A model generated the notes under the pieces. That model saw nothing but the letters and a program-made list of their open reading frames with translations, did no database searches and was not told where the DNA came from. A program made the position numbers and the translations under genes. Positions 8,455-20,800 of a stretch of 40,228 bases of DNA are shown one piece after another (within the stretch, counting starts at the first letter, position 1; each line of letters begins with the position of its first letter). This DNA is from Streptomyces ureilyticus (GTDB taxonomy: Bacteria; Actinomycetota; Actinomycetes; Streptomycetales; Streptomycetaceae). Location: NCBI RefSeq assembly GCF_011045025.1, contig NZ_JAAKZX010000076.1:1-40228 (forward strand), read 5' to 3'.

Positions 8455-8608
8455 GCACGCGGTCCTCCGCATGACCGTGCGGCGCCGACACCGTCGTAAG
8501 CCCGTCGTCGGGCCCGCTCACCACCGTACGCAACTCGCCGAGCCCAGCCCGGTCTCCGTACGCCTGGCCCTCATATCTCCGCCCCTCCCCCCAAGAAGGA
8601 AGACCCCC
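8455..8608 (+). other. 154-bp gap before the carrier protein gene
   Basis: This gap interrupts the otherwise overlapping operon. No convincing gene, terminator hairpin or promoter is visible. A purine-rich ribosome site AAGAAGGAAG (8593-8602) lies just upstream of the carrier protein start and fixes that start. The gap could hold an internal promoter, which the sequence alone does not settle. Confidence 0.4.
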
Positions 8609-8893
8609 ATGACCGCTGGCTCCCGAGACGTCCGCACCTGGCTGACCGAGCGCGTGGCGACCTACCTGCGCCGTTCGCCGCAGGGCATCGACACCTCCGT
8701 GCCGCTGGCCGACTACGGCCTGGACTCGCTGACGGCGCTGGCCATCACCGCCGACATCGAGGACGAGTTCGAGGTGACCGTCGACGACGCGCTGACCTGG
8801 GACCACCCGACGATCGACGCGCTCGCCAAGGTCCTCGGGGAGCTGCTCGGGCAGCAGCCGACGGTGGATGACACGGGCGTGAAGGGGGTCTGA
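8609..8893 (+). CDS. Free-standing acyl carrier protein
   Basis: This 94-residue acidic protein has the phosphopantetheine attachment motif DYGLDSLTAL, with the modified Ser in GLDSL, followed by the acidic helix DIEDEFEVTVDD and the conserved WDHPTIDALA. The start is ATG 8609, chosen for its ribosome site at 8593-8602; the upstream open frame reads as non-coding. It should receive the acyl group from the acyl-AMP ligase and present it to the starter condensation domain of the synthetase, which begins only two bases after this stop. DptF in the daptomycin pathway has the same role. The dehydrogenases probably act on the chain while it is bound here. Confidence 0.93.
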   Translation: MTAGSRDVRTWLTERVATYLRRSPQGIDTSVPLADYGLDSLTALAITADIEDEFEVTVDDALTWDHPTIDALAKVLGELLGQQPTVDDTGVKGV

Positions 8894-8895
8894 CC

Positions 8896-11800
8896 ATGAG
8901 CACGACCGAGACGACCCCGGACGCGGGGCTGCCGCTGACGGCGGCACAGCACGGGGTGTGGGTCGCCCAGCGACTCGACCCGGACAGCCCGCTGTACACC
9001 TGCGGCGTCTACTTCGACGTACCCGGACCGGTGGACCGCGAGCTGCTGGCCCGGGCCGTGGCGCGCGCGGTGGCCGAGACCGAGGCCCTCAGGCTCCGCT
9101 TCCACGAGGACTTCCATAGCGACGTCCACGGCGAAGGGGAGACGGTGCGGCAGGCCGTCGATCCGTCCATACCGGGAGAGCTGGGGTACGTCGACGTCGC
9201 CGACGCGGCCGATCCCGCGACCGCCGCCCGCGTCTGGATCGACGCCGACCAGACCCGCCCCATGCGGCCCACCGGCGACCGCCTGTTCGCGCACACCCTG
9301 CTGCGGCTCGGCCCCGACCGGCACTGGCTGCACTTCCGGTACCACCACATCCTCCTCGACTTCTACGGACAGGTCCTCTACTGCCGCCGCTTGCTGCAGA
9401 TCTACACCGCGCTCGCCGCGGGCCAGGAGCCGCAGGACTCCGGTTTCGGCACCCTGAGGGACGTCCTGGCGGACGAGGACGCCTACCTCGGTTCGCCGCG
9501 CCGGGAGCGTGACGGGGCGTACTGGCAGGGCGAGTTCGCGGATCTGCCCGAGTCCACCGAACTCGGCACGGGCGCCACCGGTCTCGCCCTCGACCTGCTC
9601 GGCGGGGCCGTGCGGCTGCCCGAAGAGACGGCTTGGCGGATGCGCGGGCTCACCGGCTCCCGCTGGTCGGTCCCGGTTATCGCGGCCATGGCGGCCCACA
9701 CGCACCGGGTCACCGGGGCGCAGGACGTGCTCGTCCGGACGTTCATGGCGGCCCGGCTGAGCCCGCACGCCCTGGCGACGCCCGCGATGCTGGTCAACGA
9801 TGTGCCGCTGCGCGTACGCGTCGACGGCTCCACGACCTTCGCCGAACTGCTCGACCGCGTCGCCGCGCGCCTGTCCGAGGCGGCCCGGCACCAGCGCTAC
9901 CCGCACGACGACCTCCGCCGCGACCTCACCGCGGCAGCCCACCCGGGCACCCTGGGCGGGCCCAGCGTCAACATCCTGTCCTTCGCGGCCACCCGCCTGC
10001 CGTTCGGCCCCGTCGAGGCCGAGGCGCACCAGCTGGCCTCCGGCCCCGTGCGGGACCTCGCTCTGCACGCCTACGGCGACCCCGAGGCCGGCGACGGCAT
10101 CGAGCTGACCCTCAACGCCCACCCCGGCCGCTTCACCCCCGAGACCGCCGCCGCGCACCGCGACCGCTACCTGCGGCTGCTCACCACCGCCACCGAGCGG
10201 CCCGACCTGCCCATCGGCGCACTCGACCTGCTCGACGACGCCGAGCGGGAACGGTTCCACCACCTGAACGACACCGGGCACGACACCGACGGCCGCCTGC
10301 TGGTGGACCTCTTCGAGGAGCGCGCGGCCCAGAACCCGGCGGCCGAGGCCGTCGTCTTCGAGGGCGAGCGCCTGACGTACGGCGAGCTGAACGCCCGCGT
10401 CAACCGCATGGCGCACGCCCTGCGCCGCGCGGGCGTCGGGCCCGAGTCCCGGGTGGCGGTGCAGCTGCCGCGATCGGTCGACCTGATCGTGGCCCTGTGG
10501 GCGGTGCTGAAGTCCGGCGCCGCCTACGTGCCCGTCGAGACCGGCTATCCAGCCGATCGGATCGCGTACGTCCTCGCCGACTCCCGGGCCTCCTTCGTCA
10601 TCGACGAGGAGACTGTGCGCGAACCTGGCGCGGGCGAACCCGACACCGACCCGGGCGTGGCCGTGCGCGGGGACAACGCTGCCTACGTCCTCTACACCTC
10701 CGGCACCACCGGCCGCCCCAAGGGCACGCTGATCACCCACGTCGCCATCGCCAACCTGCTCGCCTGGATGCAGGACGAGTACCGGCTCACCCCGGCCGAC
10801 CGGGTCGTGCACAAGACGCCCATTGGCTTCGACGTGTCCGTGTGGGAGGTCTTTTGGACCCTCACTCGGGGCGCGACCCTCGTCGTCGCCCGCCCCGACG
10901 GCCACCGCGACCCCGCCTACCTCGCCCGGCTGGTGCGCGACGAGCAGGTCACGATCATCCACTTCGTGCCGGCCATGCTCGGCCTGTTCCTCGACGAGTA
11001 CGAGACCGTCGCCTCCCTGCGCATGGTCAGCTGCGGCGGCGAGGCGCTGCCAGCCCCCCTCGCCGAGCGCTTCCACCGCGAGTGCGGCGCGCAGCTGCAC
11101 AACTCCTACGGCCCCACCGAGTTCTCGGTGACCGCCACCTCGCGCGCGTGCGCCCTCGGCGAGCCCGTCACCATCGGCGTGCCGACCCACAACTCCCGCG
11201 CCTACGTGCTCGACCCCGCCCTGAAGCCGGTGCCGGCCGGCGTCCCGGGTGAGCTGTATCTCGCGGGCGTCCAGCTCGCGCGCGGCTACCTCGACCGCTC
11301 GGCCCAGACCGCCGAGCGGTTCGTCGCCGACCCCTGCGGTCCGTCCGGGACCCGGATGTACCGCACGGGCGACCTGGTGCGCCGCCGGGCCGACGGCGAG
11401 CTGGAGTTCGCCGGGCGCGCGGACGACCAGGTGAAGATCAACGGGCAGCGGGTGGAGCCCGCCGAGGTCGAGGCCGTGCTGGCGTCGGTGCCCGGCGTTC
11501 GGCAGGCGGTGGTCGTCGTGCACGACACCGCCGCCGGAGCGCGGCAGCTCGTCGGCTACGTCACCGGCGACCCGTCGGCCGACCCGCGCGCCTGGCTCGC
11601 CGACCGGCTGCCCGACCACATGGTGCCGGTCGCCGTGCTCACTTTGCCGTCGATCCCCTTGACCCCGAACGGCAAGGTCGACCGCCGCGCCCTGCCCGCG
11701 CCCGCCCTTGAGAAGTCGAGCGGGCGCGCACCCGAGACCGCCGCCGAGCGGGTCCTGCACGACATCGCCGCAGGGCTCCTCGGCCGGCCCGAACTCGGCG

Positions 11801-14800
11801 TGGACGACGACCTGTTCGGGCTCGGCGCCGACAGCATCCACGCCATCCAGCTGGTCAGCCGTGCCCGCCGCCAGGGCCTCGCGCTCACCCCGCAGGACGT
11901 CTTCGACCACCCGACGGTCGCCCGCCTCGCAACCGTGGCGGCGGACGCGTCGGCACCGGAACGCGAGGCCCACGACGAGCCGGTCGGCGAGTTCCCCGTG
12001 ACACCGATGGAGCGGCGGCTCGCCGAACGCGGCGGCCCCACCGCCGGGTTCGCCCAGTCCCTGCTGCTCACCACCGATCCGGGCCTGACGTACGAACTGC
12101 TGCGCGGAGCCCTGCAGGCGGTCCTCGACCGCCACTACGCGCTGCGCATGCGCGGCCGGATCATCCGGCCCGTGGGCGCCGTACGGGCCGAGGACTGCCT
12201 CGTACGCGCTGTCGACGGGGACATGGAGGGGCAGCGGGAGTCGGCGCGTAAGGCGCTGTCTCCGGACGACGGGGTGATGGTCCGGGCAGTGTGGTTCGAC
12301 GCCGGGCCCACCGAGCCCGGGCGGCTGCTGCTCGTCCTGCACCACCTCGTCGTCGACGGCGTGTCCTGGCGTATCCTCCTGCCCGACATGGCCGAGGCCC
12401 TCACGGCCGCCGCCGCGGACCGCGCCCCCGACCTGTCCCCGGCCGGGACCTCGGTGCGCCGCTGGGCCGGGCACCTCGCCGCACTGGCCGACGACCCCGG
12501 CACCCAGGCCGAACTCCCGCTGTGGACCGAGCTGCTGGCCGCCGAGGAGCCCGTTCTGGGCGCCCGCCCGCTCGACCCGGCGCAGGATGTCTACGCGACC
12601 GCCCGCACGGTCACCGTCACCGTCCCGGCCGCCCTCACCGACACCCTGCTGACGACGCTGCCCGCCGCGCACCGGGCCACCGCGGACGACATCCTGCTCT
12701 CCGCGCTCTCGGCCGCCGTCCAGCGGCAGCGGGGCGAGGGGCCCGTCCTCGTCGACCTGGAGGGCCACGGCCGCGACCACCTGCCCGCCGGGTTCGACCT
12801 GAGTACCACCGTCGGCTGGTTCACCCGGATACACCCGGTGCGTCTCGGCCCCGGCACGGACACCGGCCCGCACTCCATCCGGCGCACCAAGGAGGAGTTG
12901 CGCGCCGTCCCGCACGGCGGACGCGGCCACGACCTGCTCCACGACCACCTCGCGCACCTGCCTGCCCCGCAGATCGCCTTCAACTACCTCGGCCGCCTGG
13001 ACGCCGACGACCTCGGCGGCTGGCGCCTCGCCGACGGCACGGACGCCGTGCGGCTGCTCGCCGACGACGGCCTTGCCTGCGCCCACGCCCTGGAGATCGA
13101 CGCATACGTCCGCGACGGCTCCCTCACCGCCGTATGGACCTACCCCGAGGGCGTGCTCACCGAGGAAGAGGTGCGCGCGCTCGCGGATGCCTGGACCGGC
13201 GCGCTGGCCGAGCTCGCCACACACACCCGGGGCGCGCTGAGCGTCTCCGACGTGCCGCTGGTGCGGGTCACCCAGGAGGAGTTGGACCGCTTCCGGGGGG
13301 CCGCCGACGTACTGCCGCTCTCCCCGCTCCAGGAGGGCCTGCTCTTCCTTGCCATGTACGAGCCCGACGACCCGTACGTCGGTCAGCTCGTCCTTCAGAT
13401 CGACGGCGGCTACGACCACGACCGGATGCGCACCGCCGCGACCGCCCTGCTGCACCGCCACCCCCACCTTCGCGTCGCCTTCCGCAGCCGCTCGGCGGGC
13501 GCCCCCGTCCAGGTCGTGCCGGACACGGTCCGGCTGCCCTGGGAGGAGCGCGAGGAGGCCGACCTGGAGGCGTTCCTGGCCCGCGACCGGGCGCGCGGCT
13601 TCAGCGTCGTACGGCCGCCGCTGCTGCGGTTCACCGCGCTCGGGAACCATCTCGTGCTGACCCACCACCACCTGCTGCTGGACGGCTGGTCGCTGCCGCT
13701 GCTGGTGCACGAGTTGTGCACGCTGTACGGCGGCGGGGAACCGCCCGCCGCCGCCCCGTACCGCGACTACCTGGCCTGGCTCACCGCACAGGACCGGCAG
13801 GCCGCCACCGAGGCATGGCGCGAGGAACTCGCCGGGCTCGCCGCGCCCACCCTGCTCGCCCCGGCCGGGGCCGCCTCCGACGGGCACGGCGTCCACGAGG
13901 TCGCCCTCCCCGAGGCGGTCACCGATGCCCTGACGGCCGTGGCCCGGGAGCACCGGCTCACCCTCAACACCGTCGTGCAGGGCCTGTGGGCGCTGCTGTT
14001 GAGCGGACTCACCGGGCGCGACGACGTGACGTTCGGCGCGACCGTGTCCGGGCGCCCGGCGGAGCTGCCCGGCACCGAGACGATGGTCGGCCTGTTCGTC
14101 AACACGCTGCCCGTACGGGTGCGCATCGAGCGGGACGAGCCGCTGACGGCGCTGCTGGACCGGCTCCAGCGGGGCCAGCGGGCCCTGCACCCGCACCAGC
14201 ACGCCTCCCTCGCGGAGATCACCCGCGCGACCGGCTTCGACGCGCTCTTCGACACCGTCATCGCCTTCGAGAACTACCCGATGAGCGACGGCATCGAGGC
14301 CGGCGGACTGCGCCTGGCCAGCGCCGAACTCGTCGAGCGCAGCCACTACCCGGTGTCCCTGTCGGTGTTCCCCGGCGCACAGCTCACATTGAAGTTCGCC
14401 TACCTCACCGGGGTTCTCGACCCGGCGGCCGTCGAGAGGCTGGCCGACCGGCTGACGGAGCTGCTCGGCCGTTCGGCGGACGGACTTGGCGTGCCCGTGG
14501 GCGAGCTGTCGGTGATCGGCGACGAGGACCGGCTGCTGGTCATCGGGGACCGGGCCATGGCCCAGGGCACCGGGCAGGCACCGGCGAAGGCCGGTGGCGG
14601 CGTACCCCGCACCCACGAGGAAGAGACTCTCTGCCGCATCGTCGCCGAAGTCCTCGGCATCGACCACGTCGGCGTCGACGACGAGTTCTTCGCCCTCGGC
14701 GGCACCTCGATCCTGATGATCCGTCTGGTCCACCGCGTCCGCGACGAGTTCGGCGTGGACCTGTCCCTGCGCGATGTCTTCGCCGCGCCGACCGTCGCCG

Positions 14801-17800
14801 GGGTCGCCGAGCGGCTGACCGCCGCCGGCCCGCAGGCCAAGCGCATCACGGCCAACGAGCGGCCCGACCGCATCCCGCTGTCGTTCGCGCAGGAGCGCAT
14901 GTGGTTCCTCCAGCGGCTCCAGCGCGGCTCCGGCACCTACAACATCCCCCTCGCCGTCCGCCTCACCGGCACCCTCGACGCGGACGCCCTCGGCGCCGCG
15001 CTGGCCGACTTCGCCGCCCGGCACGAGGCGCTGCGCACGGTCTACCCGGAGGACGAGCAGGGCCCGTACCAGGTCGTGCTGCCCGCGGACACAACCTTCA
15101 CCATGGAGTTCGTCCGGGACAGCGACCCCGACCTGGCCGCGTCCGCCGCCCGCCCCTTCGACTTGACCCGCGACCTGCCGCTGCGGGCGACGCTCTACGA
15201 GACAGGGCCGGACACCTACGTCCTGCTGTTCGTCGTACACCACATCGCCGCGGACGGTGCCTCGCTGCGCGCGATCGCCGACGACATCACCTTCGCCTAC
15301 CGGGCACGGCTCGCCGGGGAGACACCCGAGTTCGCCGAACTGCCTGTGCAGTACCCGGACTTCGCGGTCTGGCAGCGCGACAGCCTGGCCGCCGATCTGC
15401 CCCGCCAGGCCGAGTACTGGAAGCAGGCCCTGGACGACCTGCCGCCGGAGGTCACCTTCCCCGGCGACCGGCCGCGCCCGGCGGTGGCCACGCACCGCGG
15501 CGACCACGTGGAGTTCCCCGTCGTCCCGGAGCTCTACCAGCGCATCCTGGACCTGGCCGGCCGTACCCGCACGACCCCGTTCATGATCCTCCAGTCCGCC
15601 GTGTCGCTGCTGCTGACGCGGCTCGGCGCGGGCGAGGACATCCCGCTCGGCGGTGTCATCGCCGACCGGCCGGACTCGGCGCTGGACGACGTGGTGGGCG
15701 TGTTCATCAACACCCTCGTCTACCGCTTCGACACCTCCGGCGACCCCCGCTTCGAGGAGTTGCTGCTCCGCGTCCGCGAGACTGGCCTCGCCGCCTACGC
15801 CCACCAGGGCGTGCCCTTCGAGCGGCTGGTCGAGGAGCTGAACCCGGAGCGCTCCCGTTCCCGGCACGCCTTCTTCCAGGTGATGCTCGCCTGGCTGGAC
15901 CTCACCGAGGCCCGCTTCGAACTGACCGGCGTCACCGCCGACCCCGGCCCGGTGACCAGCGGCACCGCCAAGTTCGACGTCCACTTCGACTGCCACTTCG
16001 ACGGCGCCGGTGGTCTGCTGTGCCGTCTGGAGTACACCACCGACCTGTACGACCGGCGTACGGCGGAGAGCTTCGCCGCCCGCTTCGTCCGCGTCCTCGA
16101 CGCCGTCACCGCCGACCCGGCGCTGCGACTGTCCGAGGTCGACGTACTCGGCGACGCCGAACGCTCCCTGGTGCTGGAGCGCTGGAACGAGACCGCCGTA
16201 CGGTTCGACGACGAAGGCGCCGACGGTATCAAGGGTGTCAAGGGCTCCGTGGTCGGGCTGTTCGAGGCGTACGCGGCCCGCAACCCGCACGCCGAGGCGG
16301 TCCGCTTCGAGGGCGAGAGCGTCACCTACGGTGCGTTCAACACTCGCGTGAACCGGCTCGCGCACGCCCTGCGCGAGCGCGGTATAGGACCCGAGTCGCG
16401 GGTCGCGGTGATGTTGCCGCGCTCGGTCGACCTGATGGTGGCCCTGTGGGCGGTGCTCAAGGCGGGCGCCGCGTACGTGCCCATCGACACCGGCTACCCG
16501 GCCGACCGCATCGCCTACATCCTCGCCGACTCCGGCGCCCGGCTGCTTGTCTCCGAACGGGACGTGGACGGCTTCGAGCGGATCGCGCCCGACGCCGACG
16601 GCTCCGCGGAGAACCCGGGGGTGACGGCGCACGGCGACAACGCCGCCTACGTCATCTACACCTCCGGCTCCACCGGCCGCCCCAAGGGCACCGTCAACAC
16701 CTACGCGGGCATGGCCAACCGGCTGTGGTGGATGCAGCGCGACCACCGGCTCACCGCCGGGGAGCGGGTGGTGCAGTCCACCCCGGTCAGCTTCGACGTG
16801 TCGGTGTGGGAGGTCTTCTGGACCCTCATGTACGGCGGCACCCTCGTCGTCGCCCGGCCCGACGGCCACCGCGATCCGCTCTACCTGGAGCGGCTGATGC
16901 AGGAGGAGTCCGTCGCGGTCGTCCACCTCAGCGCGTCCATGCTCGGCGCCTACCTGGCCGAGACCCGGCTGCCCGAATCCGTCCGGCTGGTCGTCTCCGG
17001 CGACGAGGCGCTGCCCGCCGAGCTGGTTCGCCGCTTCCACGACGACTCCAGCGCCGTGCTTCTCAACGCCTACGGCCCGACCGAGGCCGCCGTCGACGTC
17101 ACCGCCTGGGCCGCGCCGGCGGACACCGAGACCGTGCTGATCGGCGGACCGGTCGCCAACACCCGCGCCTACGTGCTCGACGCGACACTGGCCCCGGCCG
17201 CCCCCGGGGCGCCCGGTGAGCTGTACGTCGAGGGCGTCCAGCTCGCGCGCGGCTACCTGGACCGGCCCGGATTGACCGCCGAGCGGTTCGTCGCGAGCCC
17301 GTACGGCCCGCCCGGCGCCCGCATGTACCGCACCGGGGACGTGGCGCGCTGGACGGCCGACGGCGAGTTGGAGTACCTCGGCCGCGCCGACAACCAGGTC
17401 AAGCTGCGCGGCTTCCGCGTCGAACTCGGCGAGATCGAGGACGCGCTGGCCGACCACCCGGCCGTCGCCCAGGCCGCCGCGGCCGTGCACGGGCAGTGGC
17501 TCGTCGGCTATGTCGTCCCCGCCTCCCCGGACCTCCCCGTCGACGCCGAGGCGCTGCGCGACCGGCTCGCCGGGCGGCTGCCGGAGTACATGGTCCCTGC
17601 CCAGATCGTCGAGCTGGAGGACATGCCGCTCACCCCGAACGGCAAGCTCGACCGCAAGGCGCTGCCTGTGCCCGAGCTGACCCATGCCTCCGGGCGCGGG
17701 CCGCGCACCCCACAGGAGGAGATCCTGTGCGGCCTGTTCGCCGAGGTGCTCGGCGCGCCCGAGGTGTCCATCGACGACGACTTCTTCGCCCTCGGTGGCC

Positions 17801-20800
17801 ACTCCCTGCTGGTGACCCGCCTGGCGAGCCGCATCCGGGCCGTGCTGGACGTCGACATCGAGCTGTCGGTGGTGTTCGAGGCCACGACCGTGGCGAAGCT
17901 GTCCGCACGGCTCGGCGTCACTGGCCCGCGCCGCTCCGGTGTCGTGGCGCTGCCCCGCGAGGGGCGCCTGCCGCTGTCGTACGCGCAGGAACGGCTGTGG
18001 TTCCTGCACCGCTTCGAGGGACCGTCCCCGACGTACAACCTGCCCGTCTCACTGCGCTTGTCCGGCGCCCTCGACGTGCCCGCGCTCACCGCGGCCCTCG
18101 CCGACGTGGCGGGACGGCACGAGGCGCTGCGCACGGTCTTCGCCGAGGACGTGCAGGGCCCTCACCAAGTGGTCCTGCAGCCGTCGGCCGTCGCGCCCCT
18201 GGCCGTGGTACGCACCGACGAGGACGCCCTCGACGCGCGGCTCGCCGAAGCCGTGCGCACCCCGTTCGACCTGGCCGCCGAACCCCCGCTGCGCGCCACC
18301 CTGTTCGACCTCGGCGGCGACGATTACGTGCTGCTGCTCGTGCTGCACCACATCGCCGGCGACGGCGCCTCCATGGCCCCGCTCGCCCGCGACATCGCCG
18401 AGGCGTACGCGGCCCGCACCCGGGGCGAGGAACCCGCCTGGGCCGAACTGCCCATCCAGTACGCCGACTTCTCGGTGTGGCAGCGGGCCGCACTGGGCTC
18501 GGCCGACGACCCGGACAGCGAACTCACGCGACAGCTCGGCCACTGGCGTACGGCCCTCGCCGGGCTGCCCGAGCAACTGGAGCTGCCCTTCGACCGGCCC
18601 CGCCCGGCCCGGCCCACCCACCGCGGCGACACGGTCCCCTTCGCCGTCACGCCCGAGATCCACGAGGCCCTGCTCCAGCTGGCCCGGGAGCGCCACACGA
18701 CCGTCTTCATGGTCGTCCACGCCGCCCTGGCCGTCCTGCTGCACCGGCTCGGCGCGGGCGACGACATCGTGATCGGCTCCCCGATCGCCAACCGCACCGA
18801 CGACGCCCTCACGCCCCTGATCGGCTACTTCGCCAACAACCTCGTGCTGCGCACCGACCTGGCCGGCGACCCGGACTTCACCGAGGTCCTGCGCCGGGTA
18901 CGCGCCGCCGACCTGGCCGCGTACGCCCACCAGGACGTGCCCTTCGAGCGGCTGGTGGAAGCGGTGAACCCGGTGCGCTCCACCTCCCGGCACCCGCTGT
19001 TCCAGACCAACCTGAACTTCCACACCGCCGATCAGCAGAGGGTCCTCGACCTCGCCGTCGACCTGCCGGGGCTCTCCGCTCGCGTGCAGCCCGTCGCCTC
19101 GCCCGCCGCCAAGTTCGACCTGTCGTTCTTCCTCAGCGAGCGGCCCGAGGGCGGGGTGACCGGGTTCCTGGAGTTCGCCACCGATCTCTTCGACCGTCAC
19201 ACGGCCGCCCGCATCGCGGAGCGCTTCGCCGGTCTGCTCGCGGCCGTGGCGGCTGAACCGGGCCGCCCGGTACGGGAGTTCGACATCGTCTTCGCCGAGG
19301 AGCGGCGGCAGCTGCTCACCGAGTGGAACTCCACCGCCCACGAGCTGCCCTCGGGCACTCTCACCGACCTCGTCGAGGCCCAGGTGGCCCGCACCCCTCA
19401 CGCCCCGGCCGTCGCCCATGGCGCCACCGGGCTGTCGTACGCCGAACTCGACGCCCGCGCCAACCGGATGGCCCGCCACCTGGCGAGCCTGGGCGCCGGT
19501 CCCGAGCGGTACGTCGCCGTGCTGCTGCCGGTGTCCGAGGACATCCCGGTGACCCTGCTGGCCGCGCTGAAGACGGGCGCCGGCTATCTGCCGCTGGACC
19601 CGGCCCACCCGGCCGACCGGCTCGCGTTCATGCTGGGCGACATCGCCCCGGTCGCCGTGGTCACCACGGCCGAACTCGCGGACACCGTAGGGTCGTTGAC
19701 GGCCGCCCCGGTGGTGCTGCCCGACGACCCGACGATCGGCAGGCAGCCGTCCGAGCCGCTCACCGGTATCGTCCGGCGGCCGGGGCACAGCGCGTTCGTC
19801 ATCTTCACCTCCGGGTCGACCGGGCGCCCCAAGGCGGTCGTCGTCGAGCACCGCTCGCTGGTGGCGTATCTGGCCTGGGCGACGCACGAGTACGAGAGCC
19901 TGCGCCGCCGCGTCCTGGTGCACTCGCCCGTCTCCTTCGACCTCACCGCGACCGGTCTGTTCGGCCCGCTGATCTCCGGCGGCTGCGTGGAGCTGGTCCG
20001 CTGGACCTCCAGCGGCCCGGACCCGGAGGCGGCGGTCGCCCGGCCCGACTTCGTCAAGGCCACCCCCAGCCATCTGCATCTGCTCGGTGTCGTGCCCGAC
20101 GAGTACTCGCCGAGCGGCCAACTCGTCCTGGGCGGCGAGTCGTTGCTCGGTGACGTCCTGGACGCCTGGCGTGCCCGGCACCCCGGGGTGACCGTCCTCA
20201 ACGAGTACGGCCCGACCGAGACGACCGTCGGGTGCAGCCTGTTCCGTATCGAGCCTGGTGATGCCGTGCCCCCCGGTGTGATCACCATTGGCACCCCGGC
20301 CTGGAACACCCGGATGTATGTGCTCGACGCCCTGTTCCGCCCGGCCCCGGTCGGCACCGCGGGTGAGCTGTACGTCGCCGGAGACCTGGTCACCCGCGGC
20401 TACCACGGCCGTCCGGGCCTGACCGCCGGGCGTTTCGTCGCCAACCCGTACGGCCCGCCCGGGTCGCGGATGTACCGCACCGGTGACGTGGCGCGGTGGA
20501 CGGCCGCCGGGCGGCTGGAGTTCGTCAGCCGCGTCGACGACCAGGTGAAGATCCGCGGCTTCCGTATCGAACTCGGTGAGGTGGAGGCGATGCTGACCGC
20601 CCAGCCGGGCATCGACCGGGCCGCCGTGGTGGTGCGCGAGGACCAGCCCGGCGACAAGCGGCTCGTGGCCTATGTGGTGGCGGAGCCGGGTGTTCCGGCC
20701 GACCCCGCCGCCCTGCGTGCGGCTGCCGCGCAGGCCCTGCCCGACTACATGGTTCCGGCCGCCTTCGTCCCGCTGGAGACCCTGCCGTTCACTCCGAACG

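Noticed and set aside
8471..8608. Longer start for the acyl carrier protein
   Set aside because: The added 46 residues are basic and unlike carrier proteins; ATG 8609 has the ribosome site.
8713..18009. Very long open frame on the minus strand opposite the synthetase (about 3100 codons)
   Set aside because: It is a shadow of the high-GC coding strand: composition is Gly/Arg/Val/Asp-biased with no family motifs, while the plus frame has every synthetase core motif.
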